Source: Solirubrobacteraceae bacterium (lineage in GTDB: Bacteria > Actinomycetota > Thermoleophilia > Solirubrobacterales > Solirubrobacteraceae). From it: DNA of 46,326 nt. The stretch is taken from assembly GCA_016462625.1 (NCBI GenBank), contig JAEMSV010000023.1, forward strand, positions 2,047 through 48,372. The letters run 5' to 3'. How positions within the stretch are numbered: the stretch's first letter is position 1; each line of letters begins with the position of its first letter. The notes under the pieces were generated by a model, which saw only the letters and a program-made list of their open reading frames with translations, was not told where the DNA came from and ran no database searches. Shown here piece after piece: positions 35,160 to 43,977 of this stretch. A program made the position numbers and the translations under genes.

Positions 35160-38100
35160 GTGCATCTCAATCGTTTTGGGTCGGTGACGACGTCGCTCGT
35201 CGTCACCGCCATCGTCGTGCTGGGCTGCGCAGGAAGCGCACAGGCCACAGTCGACATCACGGCGCTCGTCGCCAAGCCGATTCCGGCCGGCGCGACGTGT
35301 TCGACGAACACCGGCGCTGCGACCCAGTCGCAGGCGGGCGCGCATGAGGACTTCTGCGTCGCCCTCGGCCTCGACGGTCACGGCAGCCTCGGCGGCGGCG
35401 ACGACATGAAGGACCTGAAGCTCTCCCTGCCGGCCGGCCAGGTGGGCGCCGCGACGGCGACCGCGACGTGCGATGCATCGCAGTTCCAGCGCGCGGCGGG
35501 CTGCCCGTCCAACACCCGCGTCGGCGAGGTCAGCGCGACCGCCGACAGCGTCGTGACGATCCCGTCGGACCTCCTCGCGGGCAACGTCTACAACCTCAAG
35601 CCGCGCGGCACCGAGGCCGCGCGCCTCGGCCTCGACCTCGGCATCGGCCCGATCGACATGCAGAAGATCGAGGTCGAGATCCGCATGCGCCCGGGCGACG
35701 GCGGCCTGGACTCGATCAGCTTCAACCAGCCGCGCCTGCAGAATCTCGCGGGCATCAACCTCCCGATCGAGGTGCGCAAGCTGAACCTCAAGCTGTGGGG
35801 CTCGGGCCGCGGGATGAACAAGTCCTTCATGGCGAACCCGACCGACTGCACGCACCCCGCGGTCACCAGGGTCGAGATCTCGTCCTACGGCGGCGACACC
35901 GACTCCAGCCAGACGAGCTACACGCCGACCGGCTGCGACAAGGTCCCGTTCAACCCGTCGATGATCCTCGACGGCGACCGCGCGGCCGACGCGCCGGGCC
36001 GTGTCAGCACGGGCGTCTCGCTGCCGAGCGACGATGAGCCGCTCGCCCAGGCGCACATCAAGCGCAGCGTGAACATCCTGCCGGAGGGCGTCGAGCTCTC
36101 CCCCGCGTCCGCCTCGGAGCCGGGATTCGTCGGCTGCACGGACGCTGAGTTCGGCTCGGGCAAGGGCGCGCCGTCGACCTGCCCGGCCGGCTCGAAGGTC
36201 GGCACGGTCGTCTTCCGCTCGCCGCTGATCAGCAAGCCGGTCGAGGGTAACGTCTACCTGGCCGAGCCCACCGCCACCTCCGCGAAGATCCGCCTGTTCG
36301 TCGTCGGCGAGCTCGGCCCGGAGCTCGACGCCACGCGCGTGAAGTTCACCGGCGTCGTGGAGCCCGATCCGGCCACCGGCCAGATGCGGACGACGTTCGA
36401 CGACCTGCCGGCAACGCCGTTCACCGAGTTCCGCCTGACCTTCCGCGGCGGCCCGACGGCGATCACGTCGTTCCCGCGCTCCTGCGGCACGTACACCGGC
36501 CAGGCCGTCAACCAGCCCTGGGGCTCGACGACCGCGACCACGCGCAGCGCACCACTCGTCGTCGACCAGAACTGCAACGACCCGGACCCGTTCGCGCCGT
36601 TCCTCGAGGGCGGCACGTCGACCACCCAGGCCGGCGCGGACACCGCGATCATCACGACGCTCGGCCGCCCCGACGGTCACGCCCGGCTCGCCGGCGCGAA
36701 GATCTCGATGCCGACCGGCCTCTCGGGCCGCCTGACCGCGGCGCCGCTGTGCCCGGTCGCGCAGGCCACGGCCGGCACGTGCGGCGCGGAGAGCCGCGTC
36801 GGCTCGGTCACCGCGATCGTCGGCCCCGGGTCGGCGCCGTCCTCGCTCACGGGCAGCGTCTACATCAGCGAGACCTACAAGCCCGGAGGCCTGGCGGGGC
36901 TGTCGATCGTCGTGCCGGCGAAGCTCGGCCCGATCGATCTCGGCAACCTCGTCGTGGCGGCCCAGCTCTCTGTCCGCCCCGACACGGGCCTGGACATCGC
37001 CGTCGACAGCATCCCGCAGCGCGCGTCGGGCATCTCCACGCAGGTCCGCTCGATGAAGCTGACGCTCGACAAGCCCGGCTTCGGCGTCAACGCGACGAGC
37101 TGCGCGGCCCAGACGTTCAGCGGCACGCTGTTCAGCGACCTCGGCGGCTCGGCCGACGTCAGCTCGCCGTACCAGCCGACCGGCTGCGAGAGCCTGCCGT
37201 TCTCGCCCGGCATCGAGGCCACGATGGACGGCGGTTCCCGCGGAGCAGAGCTCGCCGAGAACGGGCACCCGGCGCTGACGACCATCGTCACCCAGGCTCC
37301 GGGGAACGCGAACAACAAGACCGTCAAGGTCACGCTCCCGCCCGGCCTCGCGGCCGACACGGACCGCCTGAAGCGGGCCTGCCCGATCGCGCAGTACGAG
37401 CAGGGCGGCTGCCCGGCGAACGCCACGGTCGGCGGCGTGAAGGCCTGGACGCCGCTCCTGCCGGGCGTGCAGCAGGGCCCGGTCACGTTCGTGTCGGTTC
37501 CCGGCGCTCCGCTCCCCGAGCTCCGCGCCGAGCTGCGCGGCCTGATCTCCGTGACGCTCAAGGGCAAGATCACGTTCGGCGCGGGCAACCGCCTGGTCGC
37601 CGGCTTCGAAGGGATCCCGGACGTCCCGCTGTCGCGCTTCGAGCTGAACCTCGAGGGCGGCGCGAAGTCGCTCATGATCGCGACGAGGGACCTCTGCCCC
37701 GAGGCGAAGCAGCCGTTCGAGGGTGAATTCGCCTCGCACGCCGGCACGAACGCGAAGGCCGCGGCCAACGCGACGCTGGTCGGCTGCGGCCCCAGCGGCA
37801 CGCTGAAGCTCAGCTCGCTGAAGTCCGGCAGGCCGACGCTCGACCTCCGCGTGACCGGCGGTCGCTCGAAGGTGACGACGGCGCAGCTCGTGCTGCCCAA
37901 GGGCCTCGAGCTGGGCCGCGGCTCGGCCGTGAAGAAGCGCCTGAAGGTCACGGCGACCGGCCTGAAGAAGGGCACGAAGGCGACGATCTCCGTCACCGGT
38001 TCGAGCCTGAAGGTCACCGTGCCGAAGGGTCAGTCCGCCTCGACGCTCCGCGTGCGGGTGACGAAGGGCGGCCTGAAGGCCAGCACCCGCCTGCGCAAGC

Positions 38101-38195
38101 AAGGCCGGACCGCGCTGAAGTTCAGCCTGCGCACCACGCAGACGAACGACGGCAGGGTCCGCACCGCAACGCTGCGCGCGCGGCCCGGCGGCTGA
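35160..38195 (+). CDS. Giant secreted 18-cysteine protein, paralogue B
   Basis: A 1011-residue paralogue of A and C, co-linear over its whole length. The start is GTG at 35160 (AAGGGG 7 nt upstream). The signal peptide is hydrophobic to about residue 30 (GSAQA). Modules lie at about 81-259, 299-471, 508-675 and 718-874, with a basic C-terminal domain from 875. All 18 cysteines of A are present in the same order, including CNDPDPF at the end of module 2. Specific loops differ, so the proteins are diverged paralogues, not recent copies. Function unknown; extracellular location is inferred from the signal peptide and cysteines. Confidence 0.85.
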   Translation: MHLNRFGSVTTSLVVTAIVVLGCAGSAQATVDITALVAKPIPAGATCSTNTGAATQSQAGAHEDFCVALGLDGHGSLGGGDDMKDLKLSLPAGQVGAATATATCDASQFQRAAGCPSNTRVGEVSATADSVVTIPSDLLAGNVYNLKPRGTEAARLGLDLGIGPIDMQKIEVEIRMRPGDGGLDSISFNQPRLQNLAGINLPIEVRKLNLKLWGSGRGMNKSFMANPTDCTHPAVTRVEISSYGGDTDSSQTSYTPTGCDKVPFNPSMILDGDRAADAPGRVSTGVSLPSDDEPLAQAHIKRSVNILPEGVELSPASASEPGFVGCTDAEFGSGKGAPSTCPAGSKVGTVVFRSPLISKPVEGNVYLAEPTATSAKIRLFVVGELGPELDATRVKFTGVVEPDPATGQMRTTFDDLPATPFTEFRLTFRGGPTAITSFPRSCGTYTGQAVNQPWGSTTATTRSAPLVVDQNCNDPDPFAPFLEGGTSTTQAGADTAIITTLGRPDGHARLAGAKISMPTGLSGRLTAAPLCPVAQATAGTCGAESRVGSVTAIVGPGSAPSSLTGSVYISETYKPGGLAGLSIVVPAKLGPIDLGNLVVAAQLSVRPDTGLDIAVDSIPQRASGISTQVRSMKLTLDKPGFGVNATSCAAQTFSGTLFSDLGGSADVSSPYQPTGCESLPFSPGIEATMDGGSRGAELAENGHPALTTIVTQAPGNANNKTVKVTLPPGLAADTDRLKRACPIAQYEQGGCPANATVGGVKAWTPLLPGVQQGPVTFVSVPGAPLPELRAELRGLISVTLKGKITFGAGNRLVAGFEGIPDVPLSRFELNLEGGAKSLMIATRDLCPEAKQPFEGEFASHAGTNAKAAANATLVGCGPSGTLKLSSLKSGRPTLDLRVTGGRSKVTTAQLVLPKGLELGRGSAVKKRLKVTATGLKKGTKATISVTGSSLKVTVPKGQSASTLRVRVTKGGLKASTRLRKQGRTALKFSLRTTQTNDGRVRTATLRARPGG

Positions 38196-38204
38196 CATTT
38201 GGTC

Positions 38205-38240
38205 TCACGGCCTCGGGATCCGTAGATTCCGAGGCCGTGA
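38205..38240 (+). promoter_or_regulatory. 12-bp hairpin that encloses the GTG start of the dehydrogenase gene
   Basis: TCACGGCCTCGG (38205-38216) pairs perfectly with CCGAGGCCGTGA (38229-38240), loop of 12 nt. The right arm contains the GTG start codon 38237-38239. A TAGATT hexamer (38223-38228) lies in the loop, 8 nt before the start and 18 nt after TTGGTC (38199). So transcripts from this promoter would be leaderless and free of the hairpin, while read-through from paralogue B would fold it and hide the start. Confidence 0.6.
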
Positions 38241-39832
38241 CCCTGGCTCGCGGCATCCTCGCGGCACTGGCGGCGCTGCTCCTCGCGCCCTCCGGAGCGG
38301 ACGCGGCCGCCCTGGTCCCGCTCGCGCCCCCAAGCGCGTGGGGAACCGCCCCGATCCACGCCACGGCACCGGCGGGTGACACGCGGGTGTTCGTCGTCGA
38401 GCGCGGCGGCGCGATCCGGATCGTGAGCGGCGGCGTGCTCCGGCCGACGCCCTTCCTGACGATCCCCGGGGTCGCGACCGGCGGCGAGCGCGGCCTGCTG
38501 TCGATGGCGTTCGCGCCGGACTACGCGACGTCGCGCCGCTTCTACGTCTTCTACGTGGCGGGCGGAACCACAGCCCGGATCCGCATCGCGGAGTACCGCA
38601 CGAGCGGGGATCCGAACGTCGCTGACCCCTCCTCCGCCCGCACCGTCATCGAGCAGACGCTCGGCAGTGCCACGAACCACAACGGCGGCCAGATCGCCTT
38701 CGGCCCAGACGGCAAGCTCTACATCGCGATCGGCGAGAACGCCAACCCGTCGAACGCCCAGACGCTGACGAACCTGCTCGGCAAGATCCTGCGGATCGAC
38801 CCGGCCGACCCCGATGGCCCGGGCGGCGCGTCCTACTCGGTGCCCACCGACAACCCCTTCGTAGTCGGGAGCCCGGGTGCCCGCCCGGAGGTCTGGGCGC
38901 TCGGCCTGCGCAACCCGTACCGCGCGGGGTTCGACCCGGCCGGGCGCCTCATCATCGGAGACGTCGGCCAGGATGATTGGGAGGAGCTCGACGTCGGCGC
39001 GTCCGGGGCCAACTACGGCTGGCCGACCTGCGAGGGCACGTGCACCACGACGGGACTCGTCAACCCGCTGCACGCCTACTCCCACGCCGGGCCGCTCGGG
39101 GGCTGCGCGGTCATCTCCGGCCATGTGGTGCGCGATCCGCGGCTGACCGGGTTGACGGGCCGGTACCTGTTTGGCGACTTCTGCGTGGCCGCCCTGAGGA
39201 CGATCGACCTCGGAAGCCCTGCGACGGCGCAGCCCGCCGGACTCACGCTGGCGAGCTCGCACACGCTCACCTCGTTCGGCGAGGACGCGCAGGGCTGCAT
39301 CTACGTCATGGGCGACGCCACGGCGTACCGCGTGGCGGCGAATCGGACCGACAGCGCCGCCTGCGCCCCTGCCCCAGGCGGCGGGACCACTCCGCAGCCT
39401 GACCCGGTCACCCCGCGCCCGGTGCCGACGACGACCGGTCCCCCGGCCGCAGCGGGCGGCGGGACGACCACCGCCCCGCCCGGCCGCGCGCGCCTGCTCG
39501 CCGGGGCCCTGCGCGCCGACGCGCGCGGACGCGTCCGGGTCTCGGTGCTGTGCGCCGGGACCACCTCGTGCTCGGGCCGGATCCAGCTGCAGAGCGCGCA
39601 GCGCCTGCGACTGCCGGGGGTCCGACGGGCGCGGTTGGTCACGTTCGGGACGGCGCGGTTCTCGGGCGCGAAACCAGGCGGGACGCTGCGGGTGCGGCTC
39701 GTCCTCACCGCTGCCGCGCAGCGCCTGCTCCGCACCCGCGATCAGGTGCGCGTGAAGGTCATTCTGCGCCGGACGACACCCCGGGGCTTCGTGGTGAAAA
39801 CCGCCCGCAGCACCAGCCTTTCCGGGCCCTGA
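38237..39832 (+). CDS. Secreted glucose/sorbosone dehydrogenase-like (PQQ-type) protein
   Basis: A 531-residue exported protein. A signal peptide (ARGILAALAALLLAPSGADA) is followed by a six-bladed beta-propeller of the GSDH family at about 25-380: GGERGLLSMAFAPDY, the catalytic-histidine segment TNHNGGQIAFGPDGKLYIAIGEN, LGLRNPYRAGFDP and DVGQDDWEELD. Family members oxidise aldose sugars with PQQ. A Pro/Thr/Gly linker (387-420) leads to a C-terminal beta domain with CAGTTSCSG. That domain's LRVRLVLTAAAQRLL pattern resembles the tails of the three giant proteins. It starts with GTG in a hairpin. No PQQ synthesis genes are in the window. Confidence 0.85.
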   Translation: MTLARGILAALAALLLAPSGADAAALVPLAPPSAWGTAPIHATAPAGDTRVFVVERGGAIRIVSGGVLRPTPFLTIPGVATGGERGLLSMAFAPDYATSRRFYVFYVAGGTTARIRIAEYRTSGDPNVADPSSARTVIEQTLGSATNHNGGQIAFGPDGKLYIAIGENANPSNAQTLTNLLGKILRIDPADPDGPGGASYSVPTDNPFVVGSPGARPEVWALGLRNPYRAGFDPAGRLIIGDVGQDDWEELDVGASGANYGWPTCEGTCTTTGLVNPLHAYSHAGPLGGCAVISGHVVRDPRLTGLTGRYLFGDFCVAALRTIDLGSPATAQPAGLTLASSHTLTSFGEDAQGCIYVMGDATAYRVAANRTDSAACAPAPGGGTTPQPDPVTPRPVPTTTGPPAAAGGGTTTAPPGRARLLAGALRADARGRVRVSVLCAGTTSCSGRIQLQSAQRLRLPGVRRARLVTFGTARFSGAKPGGTLRVRLVLTAAAQRLLRTRDQVRVKVILRRTTPRGFVVKTARSTSLSGP

Positions 39833-39841
39833 GCGCCTGAC

Positions 39842-39862
39842 ACGGCGTCTCGGTTGCGCCGT
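39842..39862. terminator. Weak hairpin after the dehydrogenase gene
   Basis: ACGGCG (39842-39847) and CGCCGT (39857-39862) pair around a 9-nt loop. It lies 10 nt after the stop. Further on, TTGCGC (39870) and TACGTT (39894) with an 18-nt spacer form a plausible promoter for paralogue C, 27 nt before its start. Confidence 0.35.
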
Positions 39863-39926
39863 TACCCAGTTGCGCGTTCCATGAGTCAGATGTTACGTTC
39901 TGGACGACTGAACGGGGGGAGGACTC

Positions 39927-42900
39927 GTGTCAGGACGTCTTGGTCGCGGCGTGCTCGGAAGCGCGCTCTCTGTGGGTGTACTGCTGTGTTCGGTGACGAC
40001 GGCGCAGGCCGTGGTGCACGTCACCTCGATGGTCGCCAAGCCGGTGACCCCAGCCTCTTCGTGTACGACGAAGAGCGCGCCGACCGTGTCGCCGCAGTCC
40101 GGCGCCTACACGGACTTCTGCATCGCGCTCGCGATGAACGGGCACGGCGACTCCGAGCTGGGGAACATCCCCGGCCTCGGGGACGACGCCAAGGAGATCA
40201 CCATCTCGCTGCCGCCGGGCCAGATCGGCTCGCCGCGCGCGGCGACCGTCTGCTCGCCCACCCGGTTCCGGTCGACGGGCGGCTGCGCGAACGCGTCGCA
40301 GGTCGGCACGGTCTCCGCGGCCGTCGAGGGTCTGCTCCCGCTTGAGGAGTCGCTGCTGCAGGGCAAGGTCTTCAACCTGTCACCGGCGGGCACCGAGGCC
40401 GCGCGGCTCGGCGTCCAGATCGAGGTGACGCTGCCGGGGCTGCCAGGGGTTCCCGCGATCAAGCTCGAGAGCCCGATCCGCCTGAGGATGGACGACGGTG
40501 GCCTGGACTCCGTGGTCGAGGCGCCGCGCGACTTCTTCGGGATCCCCATCGAGATGCGACGGATGAGCCTGCGGCTCTGGGGCAGCAAATCGGCGCACCC
40601 GAGCATGAACGAGGGCTTCACCAGCAACGCGACCGACTGCAGCAAGCCCGCCGTCAGCCGGGTGAAGATCGTGTCCTACCAAGGGATCGCGACCGCCGGG
40701 CAGGACAGCTACACGCCGACGGACTGCAGCACGCTCCAGTACCAGCAGGCGTCGCTGATCACGACCAACGGCGAGGCCGACTCGCCGACGCCCGTGACGG
40801 CGGACATCCGGGTCCCGGCCCCCAAGGAGCCGCGGGTCTACGCGCACGTCAAGGAGGCCGAGCTGGTCCTGCCCCCCGGCTTCGAGCTGTCGCCGGCGGC
40901 CGCCGGCGGAACGCCGCTCGAGGGCTGCAGCGACGAGCTGTTCGGCCGCTTCGACCCGGGGCCCGCCAAGTGCCCTGAGGCGTCGAAGATCGGCGAGGTC
41001 GTGTTCGACTCGCCGCTGCTGCTCGGAGGCGCGATCTCCGGTCCCGCCTACCTGGGCAACCCGGTACCCGGCAAGCAGCTGCGCTTCATGGCGACCGCCG
41101 CACTCGGGCCGGAGGTCGACGCGGTCCGCGTCAAGCTCGAGGCCGTCGCGACCGTCGACCCGAGCACCGGCCAGGTGACGACCCGCATGTCAGGCCTGCC
41201 GCCGGTCCCGTTCACGCTGTTCCAGTTCAAGTTCCGCGGCGGGCCGAACGCGATCGTCGCGTCGCCGCGCGCATGCGGGACGTACACGCAGTCGACCACG
41301 GCGATCCCGTACAGCGGGCAGCCGCCGACGACGACCACCAGCCCGATCGCGGTCGACAAGAAGTGCGATGACCCGGCGCGATTCGCGCCGGAGCTCGGCG
41401 CGTCGACGTCCCCGTCGCAGGCCGGCGCGGACACGAGCATCATCACCACGATGTCGCGTCCCGATGGGCACGCCCGTCTCGCAGGCGCCACGGTCCACCT
41501 CCCGCCCGGCCTTCTCGGCCGGCTCGGCGCGGCGGCCCAGTGCCCGCTCGGCGCGGCGGCGACCGGTGACTGCCCCGCCGACACGAAGGTCGGCAACGTC
41601 GTCGCGACGGCCGGGCCGGGCCCCGAGCCGCTGAAGCTCGGAGGCGAGGTCTACCTCACCGAGGGCCAGGGCGGCGACCCCGCCGGCCTGACGATCACGG
41701 CCGTGGCGAAGTTCGGCCCGATCGATCTCGGGAAGGTCGTCGTGCCCGGGCGCCTGAGGGTCCGGGACACCGACCAGGGTCTGGACCTGGTCGTCACCGA
41801 CGTGCCGCTGCGCAAGGAGGGCATCTCGACGGCGATCCGCGCCCTGGAGGTGCGGCTCGACAAGCCCGGCTTCGCCCTGAACGCGACGAACTGCGATCCC
41901 AAGACGATCACGGCGACCCTGCGCTCGGACATGGGCACGACGGCGGACGTGTCGGCGCCGTACCAGGCGACCGGCTGCGAGAACCTGCCGTACTCGCCGA
42001 AGCTCAGCGCATCGCTGCTGGGCGGGGCCGCCGAGATGGCGCAGAACGGGCATCCCGGCGTCAGCACCACGCTCGCGCAGGGCCCGGGTCAGGCGAACAC
42101 CCGCAGTGCCGAGATCGCGCTCCCGCCCGGGATCTCGATCGACGTCACGCGGGTCAACCGCGCCTGCCCGGTCGCCGACTTCACCGCCGGCGCGTGCAAG
42201 CCGCAGTCGATCCTCGGCAAGGCGTCGGCGACGACCCCGCTGCTGAACACGCCGCTGGCGGGCAACGTGGTCATGGTCACGGTGCCGGGCGCCCCGCTGC
42301 CGGAGCTGCGGATCCAGCTCAACGGGCTCCTCCCCGTGACGCTCGCCGGCAAGATCCAATTCGGGGCCAACAACCGCCTCATCACGGTGATCAACCCGGT
42401 GCCCGACGTCCCGCTGTCGAAGTTCGACCTGTCGTTCAACGGCGGTGACGACAGCGTCCTGCAGGCCAACCGCAACCTGTGCGCCGAGGCGAGCGTCCCG
42501 TTCGACGGCACGTTCGGCGCCCAGTCCGGCCCGACCTACAAATCGAAGGCCGAGGCGACCATCGAGGGCTGCGGTCCGACTGCGACGCTGCGGGTCAGCT
42601 CGCTGAAGGGCGGCCGCCCGTCGGTGGACCTGCGGGCCGTGAGCGCGCGCACGAAGATGAAGTCCATCCAGCTCGTCGTGCCGAAGGGCATGGAGTTCCA
42701 GCGGGCCGCGGTCGTTCGCAAGCGGCTGCGGATCAGCGCCAAGGGCCTGAAGAAGGGCTCGAAGGCCTCGATCACGGTGTCCGGGACGAGCATCCGGGTG
42801 AACGTCCCGAAGGGGCAGTCCGCGACCATCCTGCGCGTCCGGATGAGCAAGGGCGGACTCCGGGTCAGCACGCGCCTCCGCAAGCAGGGGCGCCCGCGGC

Positions 42901-42983
42901 TCTCCTTCCGGGTGAACGCGACGCAGCTGAACGGGCCGAACACCCGGTCCACGCTGCGCGTCCGCCCCGGTTCGGGCTCCTAG
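39927..42983 (+). CDS. Giant secreted 18-cysteine protein, paralogue C
   Basis: A 1018-residue paralogue of A and B. The start is GTG at 39927 behind GGGGGGAGG, the same strong ribosome binding site as A. The signal peptide ends near residue 27 (TAQA). Modules lie at about 86-265, 307-478, 515-682 and 723-880; the basic C-terminal domain follows. The 18 cysteines are all kept, but the end of module 2 reads CDDPARF instead of CNDPDPF. The DNA of the C-terminal part is very similar to that of B, which could allow recombination. Its stop shares CTAG with the convergent cyclodeaminase gene. Confidence 0.85.
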   Translation: MSGRLGRGVLGSALSVGVLLCSVTTAQAVVHVTSMVAKPVTPASSCTTKSAPTVSPQSGAYTDFCIALAMNGHGDSELGNIPGLGDDAKEITISLPPGQIGSPRAATVCSPTRFRSTGGCANASQVGTVSAAVEGLLPLEESLLQGKVFNLSPAGTEAARLGVQIEVTLPGLPGVPAIKLESPIRLRMDDGGLDSVVEAPRDFFGIPIEMRRMSLRLWGSKSAHPSMNEGFTSNATDCSKPAVSRVKIVSYQGIATAGQDSYTPTDCSTLQYQQASLITTNGEADSPTPVTADIRVPAPKEPRVYAHVKEAELVLPPGFELSPAAAGGTPLEGCSDELFGRFDPGPAKCPEASKIGEVVFDSPLLLGGAISGPAYLGNPVPGKQLRFMATAALGPEVDAVRVKLEAVATVDPSTGQVTTRMSGLPPVPFTLFQFKFRGGPNAIVASPRACGTYTQSTTAIPYSGQPPTTTTSPIAVDKKCDDPARFAPELGASTSPSQAGADTSIITTMSRPDGHARLAGATVHLPPGLLGRLGAAAQCPLGAAATGDCPADTKVGNVVATAGPGPEPLKLGGEVYLTEGQGGDPAGLTITAVAKFGPIDLGKVVVPGRLRVRDTDQGLDLVVTDVPLRKEGISTAIRALEVRLDKPGFALNATNCDPKTITATLRSDMGTTADVSAPYQATGCENLPYSPKLSASLLGGAAEMAQNGHPGVSTTLAQGPGQANTRSAEIALPPGISIDVTRVNRACPVADFTAGACKPQSILGKASATTPLLNTPLAGNVVMVTVPGAPLPELRIQLNGLLPVTLAGKIQFGANNRLITVINPVPDVPLSKFDLSFNGGDDSVLQANRNLCAEASVPFDGTFGAQSGPTYKSKAEATIEGCGPTATLRVSSLKGGRPSVDLRAVSARTKMKSIQLVVPKGMEFQRAAVVRKRLRISAKGLKKGSKASITVSGTSIRVNVPKGQSATILRVRMSKGGLRVSTRLRKQGRPRLSFRVNATQLNGPNTRSTLRVRPGSGS

Positions 42984-43921
42984 AGCGTCACCGTCTGCGC
43001 AGGGACGCGGCCCGCCCGGGCCGCGTCCAGCGCGGCGGCCGCCACCGCGAGATCCTGGATCGCCAGGCCGGTGGAGTCGAAGAGCGTCGTCGCCTCCTCA
43101 TCCGTCCGTCCCGGCGCGTCGCCTGCGAGGACAGCGCCGAGGTCGGTCACGTCGTCGCGGGTGACGACGCCCGCCTCCACCGCGCCGGTGAGCTCGCCAC
43201 CGTGGGACGCCTGCGCCCACTGGTCGCAGAACAGCCGGCAGCGCTGCACGGCCTCGATGCTCGCCTCCGCCTTGCCGGGCCCGTCCGCGCCGAGCATGTT
43301 CAGGTGGCCGCGCGGGCGGACCTCGTCGACGCCCACGACGACCTCGTAGCCGGGGGTCACGCAGCAGACGATGTCGCACGAGAACGGGTCCCCGCCCGCG
43401 CGCCAGCCCAGCTCGCCGGCCAGCGCCCTCGCCGCGCCCTCGTTCGTGTCGACGCAGATGCCCGGGCCGTAGCCGGCGGCCGCAAGGCAGCGAGCGGCCC
43501 ACACGCCGTGCAGGCCGCACCCGACGATCCCGACGGTTCGCGCGCCCGCGCGCGCGAGAGCCTCTGCCGCGACGGCGGCCACGGCGCCCGTCCGCAGAGC
43601 AGTCACCGCGCGCGCGTCCATGATCGCGAGCGGCACGCCCGTGTCCGCGTCGCTGAGCAGCAGCACGCCGCTCACCGTCGGCAGTCCCATCGCCGGGTTG
43701 CCCGGGAACGAGCTGATCCACTTCAGCATCGCCAGGTCTCCGCCGAGCGCGGGCATCGCGCGGAAGTCGCCGGCGGGGTAGTTCTCGAGGTAGACCTTGC
43801 TCGGCATGGTCCACTCACCGCGGTGGTGGCGCAGGAACGCGTCGCGCGTGGCCTCGATCGCCCCGGTGGGCGAGACCGCGGCGAGCACGGTGTCGTAGTC
43901 CAGGAGCGCGAGTTCGGGCAT
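42980..43921 (-). CDS. Ornithine cyclodeaminase/mu-crystallin family enzyme
   Basis: A 313-residue NAD(P)-binding protein. The family's marks are LKWISSFPGNPAMGLPTVSGVLLLSDADTG, the following ALRTGAVAAVAAEAL, the Rossmann motif VGIVGCGLHG and the C-terminal LFDSTGLAIQDLAVA, with the conserved Asp that accepts a proton in true cyclodeaminases. The N-terminus is complete. Members include ornithine cyclodeaminase, alanine dehydrogenase and ketimine reductases, so the reaction cannot be fixed; a reduction or deamination of an amino acid is likely. A TAGATT hexamer ends 7 nt before the ATG. Confidence 0.9.
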   Translation of the reverse strand: MPELALLDYDTVLAAVSPTGAIEATRDAFLRHHRGEWTMPSKVYLENYPAGDFRAMPALGGDLAMLKWISSFPGNPAMGLPTVSGVLLLSDADTGVPLAIMDARAVTALRTGAVAAVAAEALARAGARTVGIVGCGLHGVWAARCLAAAGYGPGICVDTNEGAARALAGELGWRAGGDPFSCDIVCCVTPGYEVVVGVDEVRPRGHLNMLGADGPGKAEASIEAVQRCRLFCDQWAQASHGGELTGAVEAGVVTRDDVTDLGAVLAGDAPGRTDEEATTLFDSTGLAIQDLAVAAAALDAARAGRVPAQTVTL

Positions 43922-43928
43922 GGGGCGG

Positions 43929-43934
43929 AATCTA
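43929..43934 (-). promoter_or_regulatory. Candidate -10 element (TAGATT) of the cyclodeaminase-family gene
   Basis: On the minus strand TAGATT is followed by 7 nt and the ATG at 43921, consistent with a leaderless transcript. It lies back-to-back with the TACGCT of the divergent small gene. Confidence 0.45.
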
Positions 43935-43963
43935 TTGGCCGGGCATCCGGATCGGCACAGCGA

Positions 43964-43969
43964 TACGCT
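43964..43969 (+). promoter_or_regulatory. Candidate -10 element (TACGCT) of the epsilon-like gene
   Basis: TACGCT is followed by 8 nt and the ATG at 43978, again with no ribosome binding site. Confidence 0.4.
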
Positions 43970-43977
43970 TCTGCGCG

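Noticed and set aside
34926..38198. A 1090-codon open frame antisense to paralogue B, and a similar 658-codon one (33023-34999) antisense to A.
   Set aside because: They are Arg/Ala/Asp-rich mirror frames produced by high GC at the third codon position; no signal, domain or ribosome site, while the sense frames have clear signal peptides and conserved cysteines.
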